A stretch of 64,000 nucleotides of DNA, taken from the NCBI RefSeq assembly GCF_043195105.1, contig NZ_JBAFWO010000005.1. One strand, written 5' to 3'. Within the stretch, counting starts at the first letter, position 1. The number at the start of each line of letters is the position of its first letter. The notes beneath the pieces are model-generated. The model was not told the DNA's origin and searched no databases. It was given only the letters and a program-made list of their open reading frames with translations. This document shows, in pieces, positions 42,340-50,554 of the stretch. Both the position numbers and the translations under genes were made by a program. Source of the stretch: NCEH01 sp002257205. GTDB lineage: Bacteria > Pseudomonadota > Alphaproteobacteria > Rhizobiales > Xanthobacteraceae.

Positions 42340-44080
42340 TTTGCGGCTCCCCCAGATAGGCGGCGATGACTTCGGGATGGCTGAGCACGGACTTGGGGTC
42401 GCCGTCGGCGATGCCGCGTCCGAAGTTCAGCACCGTGATGCGGTCGGCCACTTGCTCGATCAGCTTCATGTCGTGGTCGATGATGACGATGGTCAGGCCG
42501 TGGCCCTTCAGGCGCTTGAGCAATTCCGCCATCTCGCCCTTTTCGGTCAGGTTGAGGCCGGCGGCGGGCTCGTCCAGCAGCAGGATTTCCGGCGAGCCGG
42601 CGAGGGCGCGGGCGATCTCCACATAGCGCTGGTGGCCGTAGGGCAGATCGCCCACCGGCAGGTGCGCCACATTGCGCAGGCCCACGAAGTCGAGCGCGGC
42701 AAGCGCCCGCTCCACCGTGGCGTCGGCGCCGGAAATGTCATTGCCGGGCCGCTCGGCGCCGATGGTCACATTCTCGAGCACCGAGAGGCCGCGGAAGACG
42801 CGGATGTTCTGGTAGGTGCGGCACATGCCGCGCCGGGTGCGCTCATGGGGCGGCAAAGCGGTGATGTCGTCGCCGAGCAGCTTCACCCGGCCTGCCGTCG
42901 CCACGTAAAGGCCGGTGATGACGTTGAGCATGGTGGTCTTGCCCGAGCCGTTCGGCCCGATCAGCGCATGCACCGAGCCCTTGCGGACCTTGAAGTCCAC
43001 GCCGTCGAGGGCTTTAAGGCCGCCGAAATGCTTGGCGAGCCCGGTCACCTCCAGCACCACGTCGGCCGACATGGTCCCGGTGCGGCTGAGCAGGGGCAGG
43101 GGCGTCACCGGGCCGGTGTCGGCGGGTGCGGGCTTGAAGAAGCGCTTGGTGAGAAGACCCCAGACGCCGTTCGGCAGGAAGATCATGATGGCGATCACCG
43201 CCGCGCCATAGACCGCCAGATAGGCTTGGCGCAGGAAGCGCAGCCATTCCGGGAGCAGCACCAGAAGCACCGTGCCGAGCAGGGCGCCGATGGGGGACTG
43301 CACCCCGCCCAGCAACGCCATGGTGAGCAGAACGATGGATTCGTTGAAGGTGAACTGGTCCGGCGAGATGTAGGAGAAGGCGCCGGCGAACAGCCCGCCG
43401 CCGAGGCCGCCGAGGGCCGCGCTGATGCCGAAGGCCACGGTCTTGGTGCGGAACACGTTGATGCCGCAGGTGGAAGCGGCGATTTCATTGTCGCGCACCG
43501 CCTGCATGGCCCGGCCGAGGCGGCTGGTCTTCAGCAGGGCAGCATAAAGCGTGACCACCACCAGGAACACCATGCATAGGCCGAGATAGGTGGACCCACC
43601 CGAGAGATCGAGCGGCCCGATCACCGGGCGCGGCACGCCGGAGACACCGTCGGGGCCGCGGGTGAGGCTGATCCAATTGGTCAGCACCATGGTGACGATC
43701 ATCTGGAAGCCGATGGTCACCATGGCGAGATAATGCCCGCCGAGCCGCAGCGAGGCAAAGCCCAGCAACATGCCGCCGAGCCCGGTCAGCACCACCCCCA
43801 TGCCGAGCGCGACGAAGAAGGGCAGGCCGTAATCCACCGTGCCGAGGGCGACGCAATAGGCGCCGATGCCCAGGAACGCGGCCTGGCACAGGGCGAGTTG
43901 GCCGCAATAGCCGAGCACGATGACGACGCCGGCGACGGCGATGGCATAGGTCGCCGCCTGCATCATGATGTTGAGATAATAGCCGTGGGTCGGCGCCACG
44001 AAGGCGATTGCGATCACGGCGAGGATGGCGATGCCACCGAACAGGAGACCGCGGTTGCGGTGCGAGGCTGCGGTTTTCAT
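42326..44080 (-). CDS. Fused LivM-LivG permease-ATPase (system 3)
   Basis: A 584-residue fusion of LivM (about 1-320) and LivG (about 335-580). The permease part has VLGYCGQLALCQAAFLGIGAY and VRDNEIAASTCGIN, and the ATPase part has Walker A GPNGSGKTT, LPYGHQRYVEIA and Walker B ILLLDEPAAGLN. This is the second such fusion in the window and differs clearly from the one at 32320, so the two arose by separate descent or old duplication. It starts 11 bases... downstream of livH on the minus strand (livH stop 44091). Confidence 0.93.
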   Translation of the reverse strand: MKTAASHRNRGLLFGGIAILAVIAIAFVAPTHGYYLNIMMQAATYAIAVAGVVIVLGYCGQLALCQAAFLGIGAYCVALGTVDYGLPFFVALGMGVVLTGLGGMLLGFASLRLGGHYLAMVTIGFQMIVTMVLTNWISLTRGPDGVSGVPRPVIGPLDLSGGSTYLGLCMVFLVVVTLYAALLKTSRLGRAMQAVRDNEIAASTCGINVFRTKTVAFGISAALGGLGGGLFAGAFSYISPDQFTFNESIVLLTMALLGGVQSPIGALLGTVLLVLLPEWLRFLRQAYLAVYGAAVIAIMIFLPNGVWGLLTKRFFKPAPADTGPVTPLPLLSRTGTMSADVVLEVTGLAKHFGGLKALDGVDFKVRKGSVHALIGPNGSGKTTMLNVITGLYVATAGRVKLLGDDITALPPHERTRRGMCRTYQNIRVFRGLSVLENVTIGAERPGNDISGADATVERALAALDFVGLRNVAHLPVGDLPYGHQRYVEIARALAGSPEILLLDEPAAGLNLTEKGEMAELLKRLKGHGLTIVIIDHDMKLIEQVADRITVLNFGRGIADGDPKSVLSHPEVIAAYLGEPQNEAA

Positions 44081-44090
44081 GAATGCCTCC

Positions 44091-44966
44091 TCACGCCTTC
44101 TCGGCGATGCGTTCGCCGAACAGCCCCTGCGGGCGAACCAGCAGCACGGCGAGCAGCATCAGGAACGCGAATGCGTCCTTATAGGGAACGGAGATGTAGG
44201 CGGCGCCCAGCGTCTCCACGATGCCGATCAAGAGGCCGCCGAAGATGGCGCCCGGGATCGAGCCGAAGCCGCCGATGATGTTGGCGGCGAAGGCTTTCAG
44301 CGCGATCAGCGGGCCGATGCCGACGGACACGAACAGGATCGGCGCCACCAGGATGCCGGCGAGGCCGCCCAGCGCGGCGCTGTAGGCGAAGGTGCCGAGG
44401 ATCATGGCGATGACCGGAATGCCGAGCAGGCTGGCCATTTCCTTGTCCTGCGAGGTGGCCTGCAGCTTCTTGCCGACCATGGTCTTCTCGAACACCAGAT
44501 ATTGCAGGGTCACCAATGCGATGGTGACCGCGATGATGGAGAGATACTGGGTGTCCATGAAGATGTTGCCGACCAGGAAGCCGGCGCCGTCGAACAGCCC
44601 GGGCAGCACCTGCGGGCTCGGCCCATAGGTGGCGAGGACCAGGTTCGACAGCAGGATCGTGGCGCCGATGGTGGAGATGATGACCGGGATCTGCCCGCGA
44701 TCGCGCAGCGGCCAATAGGTGATGCCGGCGAAGATCACGCCGAACACCGCCATCAGCACCACCGCCCCGATGAGGGCGATGGGATAGGGCACGCCGAAAC
44801 CGGCGAACAGGATCACCATGAAATAGGCGCCGAGCATGGAAAACTCGCCCTGGGCGAAATTCACCACATTGGCTGAGCGAATGAGCAGAACGAAGCCGAG
44901 GGCGACCATGGCATAGATGCTGCCGATGCCAATCCCGGTGAATAGAAGCTGAGGAAGCAAGCTCAT
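44091..44966 (-). CDS. livH: Branched-chain-type ABC permease LivH (system 3)
   Basis: HAAT permease of 291 residues with about eight helices. NVVNFAQGEFSMLGAYFMV and ATSQDKEMASLLGIPV are diagnostic. ATG 44966 (MSLLPQLLFTGIGIGSIYAM) fits the family start. The gap to the upstream binding-protein gene (229 bases) contains a palindromic repeat. Confidence 0.9.
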   Translation of the reverse strand: MSLLPQLLFTGIGIGSIYAMVALGFVLLIRSANVVNFAQGEFSMLGAYFMVILFAGFGVPYPIALIGAVVLMAVFGVIFAGITYWPLRDRGQIPVIISTIGATILLSNLVLATYGPSPQVLPGLFDGAGFLVGNIFMDTQYLSIIAVTIALVTLQYLVFEKTMVGKKLQATSQDKEMASLLGIPVIAMILGTFAYSAALGGLAGILVAPILFVSVGIGPLIALKAFAANIIGGFGSIPGAIFGGLLIGIVETLGAAYISVPYKDAFAFLMLLAVLLVRPQGLFGERIAEKA

Positions 44967-45124
44967 CGCCGATCCTGTGCGCGAGAAGATACAAAGACTG
45001 TCCGGAAAGGGGACGAAGCGGCCCGTCCTCGCCATCAGTAGGTTCGTCGGGGCCGAGTTTGTCGCGGCCATCCACGCCGGGCCGCCTGTTTCAGCGGTGC
45101 CGGGTGCTCTGATGCAACCGCGTC

Positions 45125-45147
45125 ATGCCCGGGACGCGCCCGGGCAT
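45125..45147. repeat. Palindromic repeat of the ATGCCCGGG type
   Basis: ATGCCCGGG, a five-base loop and CCCGGGCAT form a perfect 9-bp hairpin between the binding-protein gene and livH of system 3. Two hairpins of the same architecture lie at 55329-55351 and 55408-55430. The gap 44967-45195 holds nothing else that I recognise. Confidence 0.75.
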
Positions 45148-45195
45148 CGCGGCTGATTCAGGGGTTACGCCATGACCTTCAAAAAGGTCGGGCGA

Positions 45196-46335
45196 TCACT
45201 TGTCGAAGGCGATGTGGCGATCGAAAATGATCTTTCCGTTTTCGTTCTTGACGATGTTGTAGCCGCGCAGGCCGTCGCCGTTCTCGTCGAAGGTGTAGGT
45301 GCCTTCGGTGCCGGGGAAGTCCTTGATGGCGAGGATCGCATCGCGGATCTTGGCGGGATCGGTGCTGCCGGCCTTCTTGATGGCTTCCGCCAGCAGGAGC
45401 ACGGAATCATAGGCCCAGGCCGAGGTGTAGTCGGGCGCGCGGCCGACCTTCTTGGAGAATTCCTCGAAATAGGCCTTGGCGATCGGGTTGGCGTCGGCAT
45501 TGAAGTCGGCGACCGCATAGGTGCCATAGAGCGCCGGGCCGGCGAGCTGCATGGCAGTGGTGGACGCGACCGAAGCCGAGCCGACCCAGGTGGCGGTCAC
45601 GCCGAACTGCTTGAGCTGGCGGGCGAGCACCGCGACGTCGTTCTCGAACGCGGTGTAGGTGGCGATGATGTCGGCGCCAGACTGGCGCACGGCGAGCACC
45701 ACCGGGGTGAGATCGGATTGGCCGTTGTTGAAGCCCTGCACCAGCACCGGTTCGATGCCCAGCGTCTTGAGGGATTCCACCAGCGCCTTGGCGCCGTTGG
45801 TGCCGAACGCGTCGGTGGAGTGCAGCACCGCCCACTTCTTCTTCTTCAGCTGGTTGACGCCGAAGTCGGCGATCACCTTGGCGGAATAGCTGTCGTTGGG
45901 GCGGGCGCGGAACAGCCAGGGATTGCCGGAATGGGTGAGCGTGGGGTCGGTGCCGCCGAAGAATACCGGGATGCCGGCCTTCTTGGCATCGCCCGAAATG
46001 GCGTTCACCTGGGTGGAGCGCACCGAGGCGAGCACGGCGGCGAGATCGCCACGGCTGATCAGGCGGGAGAAGGCGAGCACGATGCCGGGGTTGGTGGTCT
46101 GGTCGTCCTCGATCACCAATTCGAACTTCTTGCCGAGCACGCCGCCGGCGGCGTTCACCTTCTCGACGCCCAGCTTGGCGCCTTCGGTCTGGAGGTGGCC
46201 GATCTCGGCGGCCGGGCCGGTGAGCGGCGCGGTGAGGCCGATCTTGATGGTTTCCTGCGCCGAGACAGCGCCGAAGGAGCCCACGAGGGCAGCGGCGGAA
46301 AGCAGGCCGATAGCCGTGCGGCGGGACATGCCCAT
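45196..46335 (-). CDS. Branched-chain-type ABC substrate-binding protein (LivK-like, system 3)
   Basis: Periplasmic type-I binding protein of 379 residues. The N-terminus MGMSRRTAIGLLSAAALVGS is a twin-arginine-like signal, cleaved near AVSAQ. The mature protein opens IKIGLTAPLTGPAAEIGH, the family hallmark. ATG 46335 is chosen; ATG 46329 would remove two residues. It heads the operon with otnK and otnC, so a four-carbon sugar acid is the most likely cargo. Confidence 0.9.
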   Translation of the reverse strand: MGMSRRTAIGLLSAAALVGSFGAVSAQETIKIGLTAPLTGPAAEIGHLQTEGAKLGVEKVNAAGGVLGKKFELVIEDDQTTNPGIVLAFSRLISRGDLAAVLASVRSTQVNAISGDAKKAGIPVFFGGTDPTLTHSGNPWLFRARPNDSYSAKVIADFGVNQLKKKKWAVLHSTDAFGTNGAKALVESLKTLGIEPVLVQGFNNGQSDLTPVVLAVRQSGADIIATYTAFENDVAVLARQLKQFGVTATWVGSASVASTTAMQLAGPALYGTYAVADFNADANPIAKAYFEEFSKKVGRAPDYTSAWAYDSVLLLAEAIKKAGSTDPAKIRDAILAIKDFPGTEGTYTFDENGDGLRGYNIVKNENGKIIFDRHIAFDK

Positions 46336-46356
46336 GATACGTCTCCCTATATCCGA

Positions 46357-46373
46357 TCCGATTTGATATCGGA
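46357..46373. promoter_or_regulatory. Candidate operator dyad upstream of Liv system 3
   Basis: TCCGAT-N5-ATCGGA is a perfect 6-bp inverted repeat located 22-38 bases upstream of the binding-protein start, and an additional TCCGAT half-site lies at 46352-46357. The divergent GntR gene at 46504 is the likely binder. Function is inferred. Confidence 0.45.
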
Positions 46374-46503
46374 ATTGATGGCCGCGAACATGGCTGCTAT
46401 GATTTCCCTGAGTCAAGAGGATTGGCGCCCGTAAGCGGACATATCATTGACTTTTTTATTGTTATCGAGAGAAAATCCCTCAAGATCGACGGCTGGGCGC
46501 CAA

Positions 46504-47172
46504 ATGAGCAGTATCTATCAGATTTCCAAGCCCATCCGCTTGGGCAACGAAGTCTATGACATCCTGCTCAAGAAGTTGATGTCCCTGGAAATACAGCCCG
46601 GTGAGCGCATAGGCGTCGATGGGCTCGCGCGGGAGCTTGGCGTTTCGCAGACACCGATCCGCGAAGCGCTTTCTCAACTCGAAGCTCAGGGGCTGGTGGT
46701 GAAAATCCACCTCTCCGGTTATCGCGCCGCTTCGCAATTGACGCGCAAGCAATTCGACAATTTGTGCGAGCTTCGCCTATTGATCGAGCCGCCGGCGGCC
46801 GCCAAGGCGGCGGTGCTCATGTCGCCGGAAGAATTTCAGGGGATAGCGGGGCTGGCCGCGCACATGCGAGACGCCAAGCGCGACGATGCGCAATCCGCCT
46901 ATAACGCCTTCGCCCAGGAGGATGCCCGCTTCCACGCGGCCATCGCCAAGGCGAGCCAGAACGACCTTTTGCACGACATCATCACGCAGCAGCGGGTGCA
47001 TCTGCACCTGTTCCGCCTGCGCTTTCATGCTCGCGTCACCGAGGATGCGATCGTCGAGCATGCGCGCATCCTGGAGGCCTTCGCCCAGCAGGACGCCGCG
47101 GGGGCCGCCGCCGCGATGCGCATCCACATCGAGAATGCGCATGCCCGCTTCAAGACGGTGTTCGAGGGCTGA
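46504..47172 (+). CDS. GntR-family (FCD) transcriptional regulator
   Basis: Regulator of 222 residues with a GntR winged helix (YDILLKKLMSLEIQPGERIG, VSQTPIREALSQLEAQGLV) and an FCD domain (about 85-215). ATG 46504 is preferred; the longer frame lacks a convincing start or similarity. It is divergent from the third Liv/tetronate operon and probably regulates it. Confidence 0.88.
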   Translation: MSSIYQISKPIRLGNEVYDILLKKLMSLEIQPGERIGVDGLARELGVSQTPIREALSQLEAQGLVVKIHLSGYRAASQLTRKQFDNLCELRLLIEPPAAAKAAVLMSPEEFQGIAGLAAHMRDAKRDDAQSAYNAFAQEDARFHAAIAKASQNDLLHDIITQQRVHLHLFRLRFHARVTEDAIVEHARILEAFAQQDAAGAAAAMRIHIENAHARFKTVFEG

Positions 47173-47242
47173 GTTGCGGCGCGCCGTGAACCTTCCGGCC
47201 GCATACGTGTTGATTCCGCGGGGGGCAAGCTGCGAGGATGTC

Positions 47243-47431
47243 ATGCCTGCAAAATCCAAAGCCCAGCAGATGGCCGCGGGTGCGGCCCTTTCCGCGAAGC
47301 GCGGTGAGACCAAGAAAAGCGAGCTGAAGGGCGCATCGCGCTCCATGGCGCAATCCATGAGCGAGGCCGAGCTCGAAAAAATGGCTTCCACCAAGCGCAA
47401 GGGCAAGCCGGAGCACGTCTCCAAATCCTGA
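47243..47431 (+). CDS. DUF3008-family small basic protein
   Basis: A 62-residue Lys/Ser/Ala-rich protein: MPAKSKAQQMAAGAALSAKR at the start, SRSMAQSMSEAELEKMA in the middle and KRKGKPEHVSKS at the end. This matches DUF3008 proteins, which are widespread in rhizobia and other proteobacteria and have no established role; some carry stress-associated annotations. It is complete, with GAGGATG upstream of the start, and is 70 bases after the GntR gene. Confidence 0.88.
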   Translation: MPAKSKAQQMAAGAALSAKRGETKKSELKGASRSMAQSMSEAELEKMASTKRKGKPEHVSKS

Positions 47432-47463
47432 GGCCCCATCGAGTTCAGGGCTCCGCAAGCGTA

Positions 47464-47712
47464 CTACGGCGTCGCCTCCGTACGCGGCCGGCAGCGCAGG
47501 CAGGCCCGCAAGCCGGCGGCTTCGGCGGCGGTCCAATCGGCATGGAAGGTCACGTTCTCTCGCCGCGCGAGGCGGGACGGGCAGGACGGGCGGCAATAAA
47601 TTCCGGTAGTGCGCACGCCATAGACGAAGGCGGCGTCCTGGGTGCGGTCGCGCGTCTGGACCGCGCGCCACAGGCGGGCGGGATCCTCGCAGCTTGGGTC
47701 TTCGATCGGCAT
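47464..47712 (-). CDS. Stand-alone Ada-type zinc-binding (methyl-phosphotriester) domain protein
   Basis: An 82-residue protein that consists only of the N-terminal Ada domain. Cys40-x3-Cys44-x26-Cys71-x2-Cys74 has the same spacing as Cys38, 42, 69 and 72 of E. coli Ada, where Cys38 takes the methyl group from DNA phosphotriesters. The motif TTGIYCRPSCPSR is canonical. No AraC-type, Ogt or AlkA module follows; the gene ends 32 bases from the DUF3008 gene. It could be a methylation sensor or a remnant of a longer ada gene. Confidence 0.85.
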   Translation of the reverse strand: MPIEDPSCEDPARLWRAVQTRDRTQDAAFVYGVRTTGIYCRPSCPSRLARRENVTFHADWTAAEAAGLRACLRCRPRTEATP

Positions 47713-47853
47713 TGCGGGCGCTCCCGGACTGAGTGTTTCCTGGCCTTCGATACGGCTTCCACGGCCGGCGCGCAGCCCGGTTTGGACGGACCGGGCTCGC
47801 GTTCACGAGCTTGCGATGTCGACCGCGGAGCGGTCCCGCGCTATACCCCGCCC

Positions 47854-48780
47854 ATGCAGTCGATCCTCTCCATCAGCCATCTGTCGAAGACCTATGCGTC
47901 CGGCCACAGTGCCCTTAAGGACGTCTCCCTCGATATCCGGCGCGGCGAGATTTTCGCCCTGCTGGGTCCCAACGGTGCGGGCAAGACAACGCTCATCTCC
48001 ATCGTCTGCGGCATCGTCAATCCGACCGGCGGCACAGTCACCGTGGACGGCGCAGACATCATCAAGAATTATCGCGCCGCCCGCAGCCAGATCGGCCTTG
48101 TGCCGCAGGAACTCACCACCGACGCTTTCGAGAGCGTGTGGGGCACGGTGAGCTTCAGCCGCGGGCTGTTCGGCAAGAAGCCGAACCCGGCGCACATCGA
48201 AAAGGTGCTGCGGGACCTCTCGCTCTGGGACAAGAAGGACAGCAAGATCATGACGCTGTCCGGCGGCATGAAGCGGCGCGTCCTGATTGCCAAGGCGCTG
48301 TCCCACGAGCCGCGCATCCTGTTCCTCGACGAGCCGACGGCGGGCGTGGACGTGGAACTGCGTCGCGACATGTGGCGGGTGATGCGCACGCTGCGCGAGT
48401 CCGGCGTCACCATCATCCTCACCACCCATTATCTGGAAGAGGCGGAGGAGATGGCGGACCGCATCGGCGTCATCCGCAAGGGCGAGCTGATCCTGGTGGA
48501 GGAGAAGCGCACGCTGATGCGCAAGCTTGGCAAGAAGCACCTCACCCTGCAGTTGGCGGCGCCGCTCGCAGCGATTCCGCCCTCCCTGTCCGCCCACCAA
48601 CTGGCCCTCTCCGCCGACCGGACGGACCTGATCTACACCTACGAAACCGACAGCGAGCGTTCCGGCATCGCCGACCTGCTGCGCGATCTCGCCCTCGCTG
48701 GCGTCGCCTTCAAGGATCTGCACACGGAGCAGAGTTCGCTTGAGGATATTTTCGTGAGCCTGATGAGAGACGCGCAATGA
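47854..48780 (+). CDS. yadG: ABC-2 type exporter ATPase, YadG-like
   Basis: ABC ATPase of 308 residues, the same length as E. coli YadG and similar along its length. Walker A is GPNGAGKTT, the signature LSGGMKRR, Walker B ILFLDEPTAGVD, followed by VELRRDMWRVMRTL and TTHYLEEAEEM as in YadG. ATG 47854 is the family start. Its stop overlaps the permease start by four bases. The pair forms a two-gene exporter of unknown cargo. Confidence 0.88.
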   Translation: MQSILSISHLSKTYASGHSALKDVSLDIRRGEIFALLGPNGAGKTTLISIVCGIVNPTGGTVTVDGADIIKNYRAARSQIGLVPQELTTDAFESVWGTVSFSRGLFGKKPNPAHIEKVLRDLSLWDKKDSKIMTLSGGMKRRVLIAKALSHEPRILFLDEPTAGVDVELRRDMWRVMRTLRESGVTIILTTHYLEEAEEMADRIGVIRKGELILVEEKRTLMRKLGKKHLTLQLAAPLAAIPPSLSAHQLALSADRTDLIYTYETDSERSGIADLLRDLALAGVAFKDLHTEQSSLEDIFVSLMRDAQ

Positions 48781-49538
48781 ACATCCATGCCATCCGCGCG
48801 ATCTACATCTTCGAGATGGCCCGCACCGGCCGGACCCTGCTGCAATCCATTATCTCGCCGGTGCTCTCCACCTCGCTTTATTTCGTGGTGTTCGGCTCGG
48901 CCATCGGCTCGCATATGGCTGAGATCGGCGGCGTCAGCTATGGCGCCTTCATCGTGCCGGGCCTGATCATGCTGGGCCTGCTGACGCAGAGCATCTCCAA
49001 CGCCTCGTTCGGCATTTATTTCCCGCGCTTCGTCGGCACCATCTACGAATTGCTCTCGGCGCCGGTCTCGGCGGTGGAGATCGTCATCGCCTATGTGGGC
49101 GCGGCGGCCTCAAAATCCATCATCCTCGGGCTGATCACGCTCGGCACGGCTTCGCTGTTCGTCGATCTGCACATCGTGCACCCGGTCTGGATGCTGTCCT
49201 TCCTGGTGCTGACGGCGGTGACCTTCTCGCTGTTTGGCTTCGTCATCGGCATCTGGGCCGATAATTTCGAGAAGCTGCAACTGGTGCCGCTGCTGATCAT
49301 CACGCCGCTGACCTTTCTCGGCGGCAGCTTCTATTCCATCGACATGCTGCCGCCGTTCTGGCGCACGGTCACGTTGTTCAACCCGGTGGTCTATCTGGTG
49401 AGCGGGTTTCGCTGGAGCTTCTTCGGCATCTCCGACGTGGGCGTGGAGATCAGCCTGGCCATGACCTTGCTGTTTTTGTGCGTGTGCCTCGGCATCGTCA
49501 TGTGGATGTTCAAGACCGGCTATCGCCTGAAGAGCTGA
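48777..49538 (+). CDS. yadH: ABC-2 type exporter permease, YadH-like
   Basis: Inner-membrane permease of 253 residues with six helices. It is YadH-like: FIVPGLIMLGLLTQSI, the hallmark ELLSAPVSAVEIVIAYVG, and GGSFYSIDMLPPFWRTVTLFNP, of which the core is LPPFWRTVTLFNPVVYLVSG. It is translationally coupled to the ATPase gene. Members of the ABC-2 family export drugs, polysaccharides or lipids. No direct cargo evidence is visible. Confidence 0.88.
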   Translation: MNIHAIRAIYIFEMARTGRTLLQSIISPVLSTSLYFVVFGSAIGSHMAEIGGVSYGAFIVPGLIMLGLLTQSISNASFGIYFPRFVGTIYELLSAPVSAVEIVIAYVGAAASKSIILGLITLGTASLFVDLHIVHPVWMLSFLVLTAVTFSLFGFVIGIWADNFEKLQLVPLLIITPLTFLGGSFYSIDMLPPFWRTVTLFNPVVYLVSGFRWSFFGISDVGVEISLAMTLLFLCVCLGIVMWMFKTGYRLKS

Positions 49539-49553
49539 TCCCGTCCCGCCGGC

Positions 49554-50420
49554 TCAGGCGGCGAGATCCGCCGGCGCCGCGGTGTCGCAGAAGCGGGCGA
49601 GGATGCCGGCGAGTGCGCGCGCGGTCTCGTCCGCCTGGGGGGCGAGGCACAAGGCCAGTTCGCCGGCGGCCACATCGGGCAGGCCCTCGGCCGCGCCGAG
49701 CATGCGGTGGGTCGCGGTGAGGCTGCGCCGTTCCAGCAGCGCGACGCCGAGGCCCCCCGCCAGGGCCGCCTGGAGGCCCATGAGGTTCGGGCTTTCATAG
49801 GCGATGCGCCAAGAGAGCCCTGCCGCCTCCAGGGCATGGACGGCGCGGTTGCGATAGATGCAGCCCTGCGGGAACGCCACCAGCGGCACCGGGTCGAGCG
49901 GCGGCATGGGATGGTCGGCGGCGGCGATCCACACCAGATGCTCCGGCCACACCGCCATTGCCTCCGCCGGGCCGGGCTCGCGCTTCAGCAAGGCGACGTC
50001 GAGATCGCCGCGGGCAAGGTCGGCCGCGAGGTCGCGCGACATGCCGCAGCGCACCGAAAGCCGCACATCCGGCCGCATCCGGGCGAAGGCTGCCACCGTG
50101 CGGGTCAGGGCGATGAGGGCGAAATCGTCGGGAATGCCGACCCGCACCACGGCCTGGGGGGTGTCGTGCCGAAGCGCCGCCTTGGCCTCGATGCTCAGCG
50201 CCAGGATGCGCCGGGCATAGCCGATCAGCCGCTCGCCTTCTTCGGTCAGCCGCACCCCCCGGCCGGCGCGATGGAACAGCGCGCAGCCCGCCGCCTCCTC
50301 CAGCCGGCGGATCTGCTGGCTGACGGTGGACTGGGTGCGATGGACGCGTTCGCCGGCGCGGGTGAAGCCGCCGGCATCCACCACGCTGACGAAGGCCCGC
50401 AGCAGATCGAGATCCAGCAT
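49554..50420 (-). CDS. LysR-family transcriptional regulator
   Basis: LysR-type regulator of 288 residues: winged helix (about 1-60, LLRAFVSVVDAGGFTRAGER, RTQSTVSQQIRRLEE) and a LysR substrate domain (about 88-285). It is divergent from an EamA-type transporter gene with a 134-base shared promoter region that holds a 5-bp inverted repeat (50466-50479). This pairing suggests it controls that exporter. Confidence 0.9.
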   Translation of the reverse strand: MLDLDLLRAFVSVVDAGGFTRAGERVHRTQSTVSQQIRRLEEAAGCALFHRAGRGVRLTEEGERLIGYARRILALSIEAKAALRHDTPQAVVRVGIPDDFALIALTRTVAAFARMRPDVRLSVRCGMSRDLAADLARGDLDVALLKREPGPAEAMAVWPEHLVWIAAADHPMPPLDPVPLVAFPQGCIYRNRAVHALEAAGLSWRIAYESPNLMGLQAALAGGLGVALLERRSLTATHRMLGAAEGLPDVAAGELALCLAPQADETARALAGILARFCDTAAPADLAA

Positions 50421-50465
50421 GGTCGGTCATTCATTCGATTTTCAACTATTAAAGATCATGACATT

Positions 50466-50479
50466 CCATTTTTCAATGG
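50466..50479. promoter_or_regulatory. Candidate LysR operator in the divergent region
   Basis: CCATT-N4-AATGG forms a short dyad in the AT-rich part of the region between the LysR and EamA genes. Position and symmetry are suggestive, but the site is short. Confidence 0.3.
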
Positions 50480-50554
50480 TGGCGCGGAGCGTTAACAAGG
50501 CCGGGCCGCGCGGCTTCCGCCGCGCCCCTATTCGACGACCCGAAGATCGCCGCC

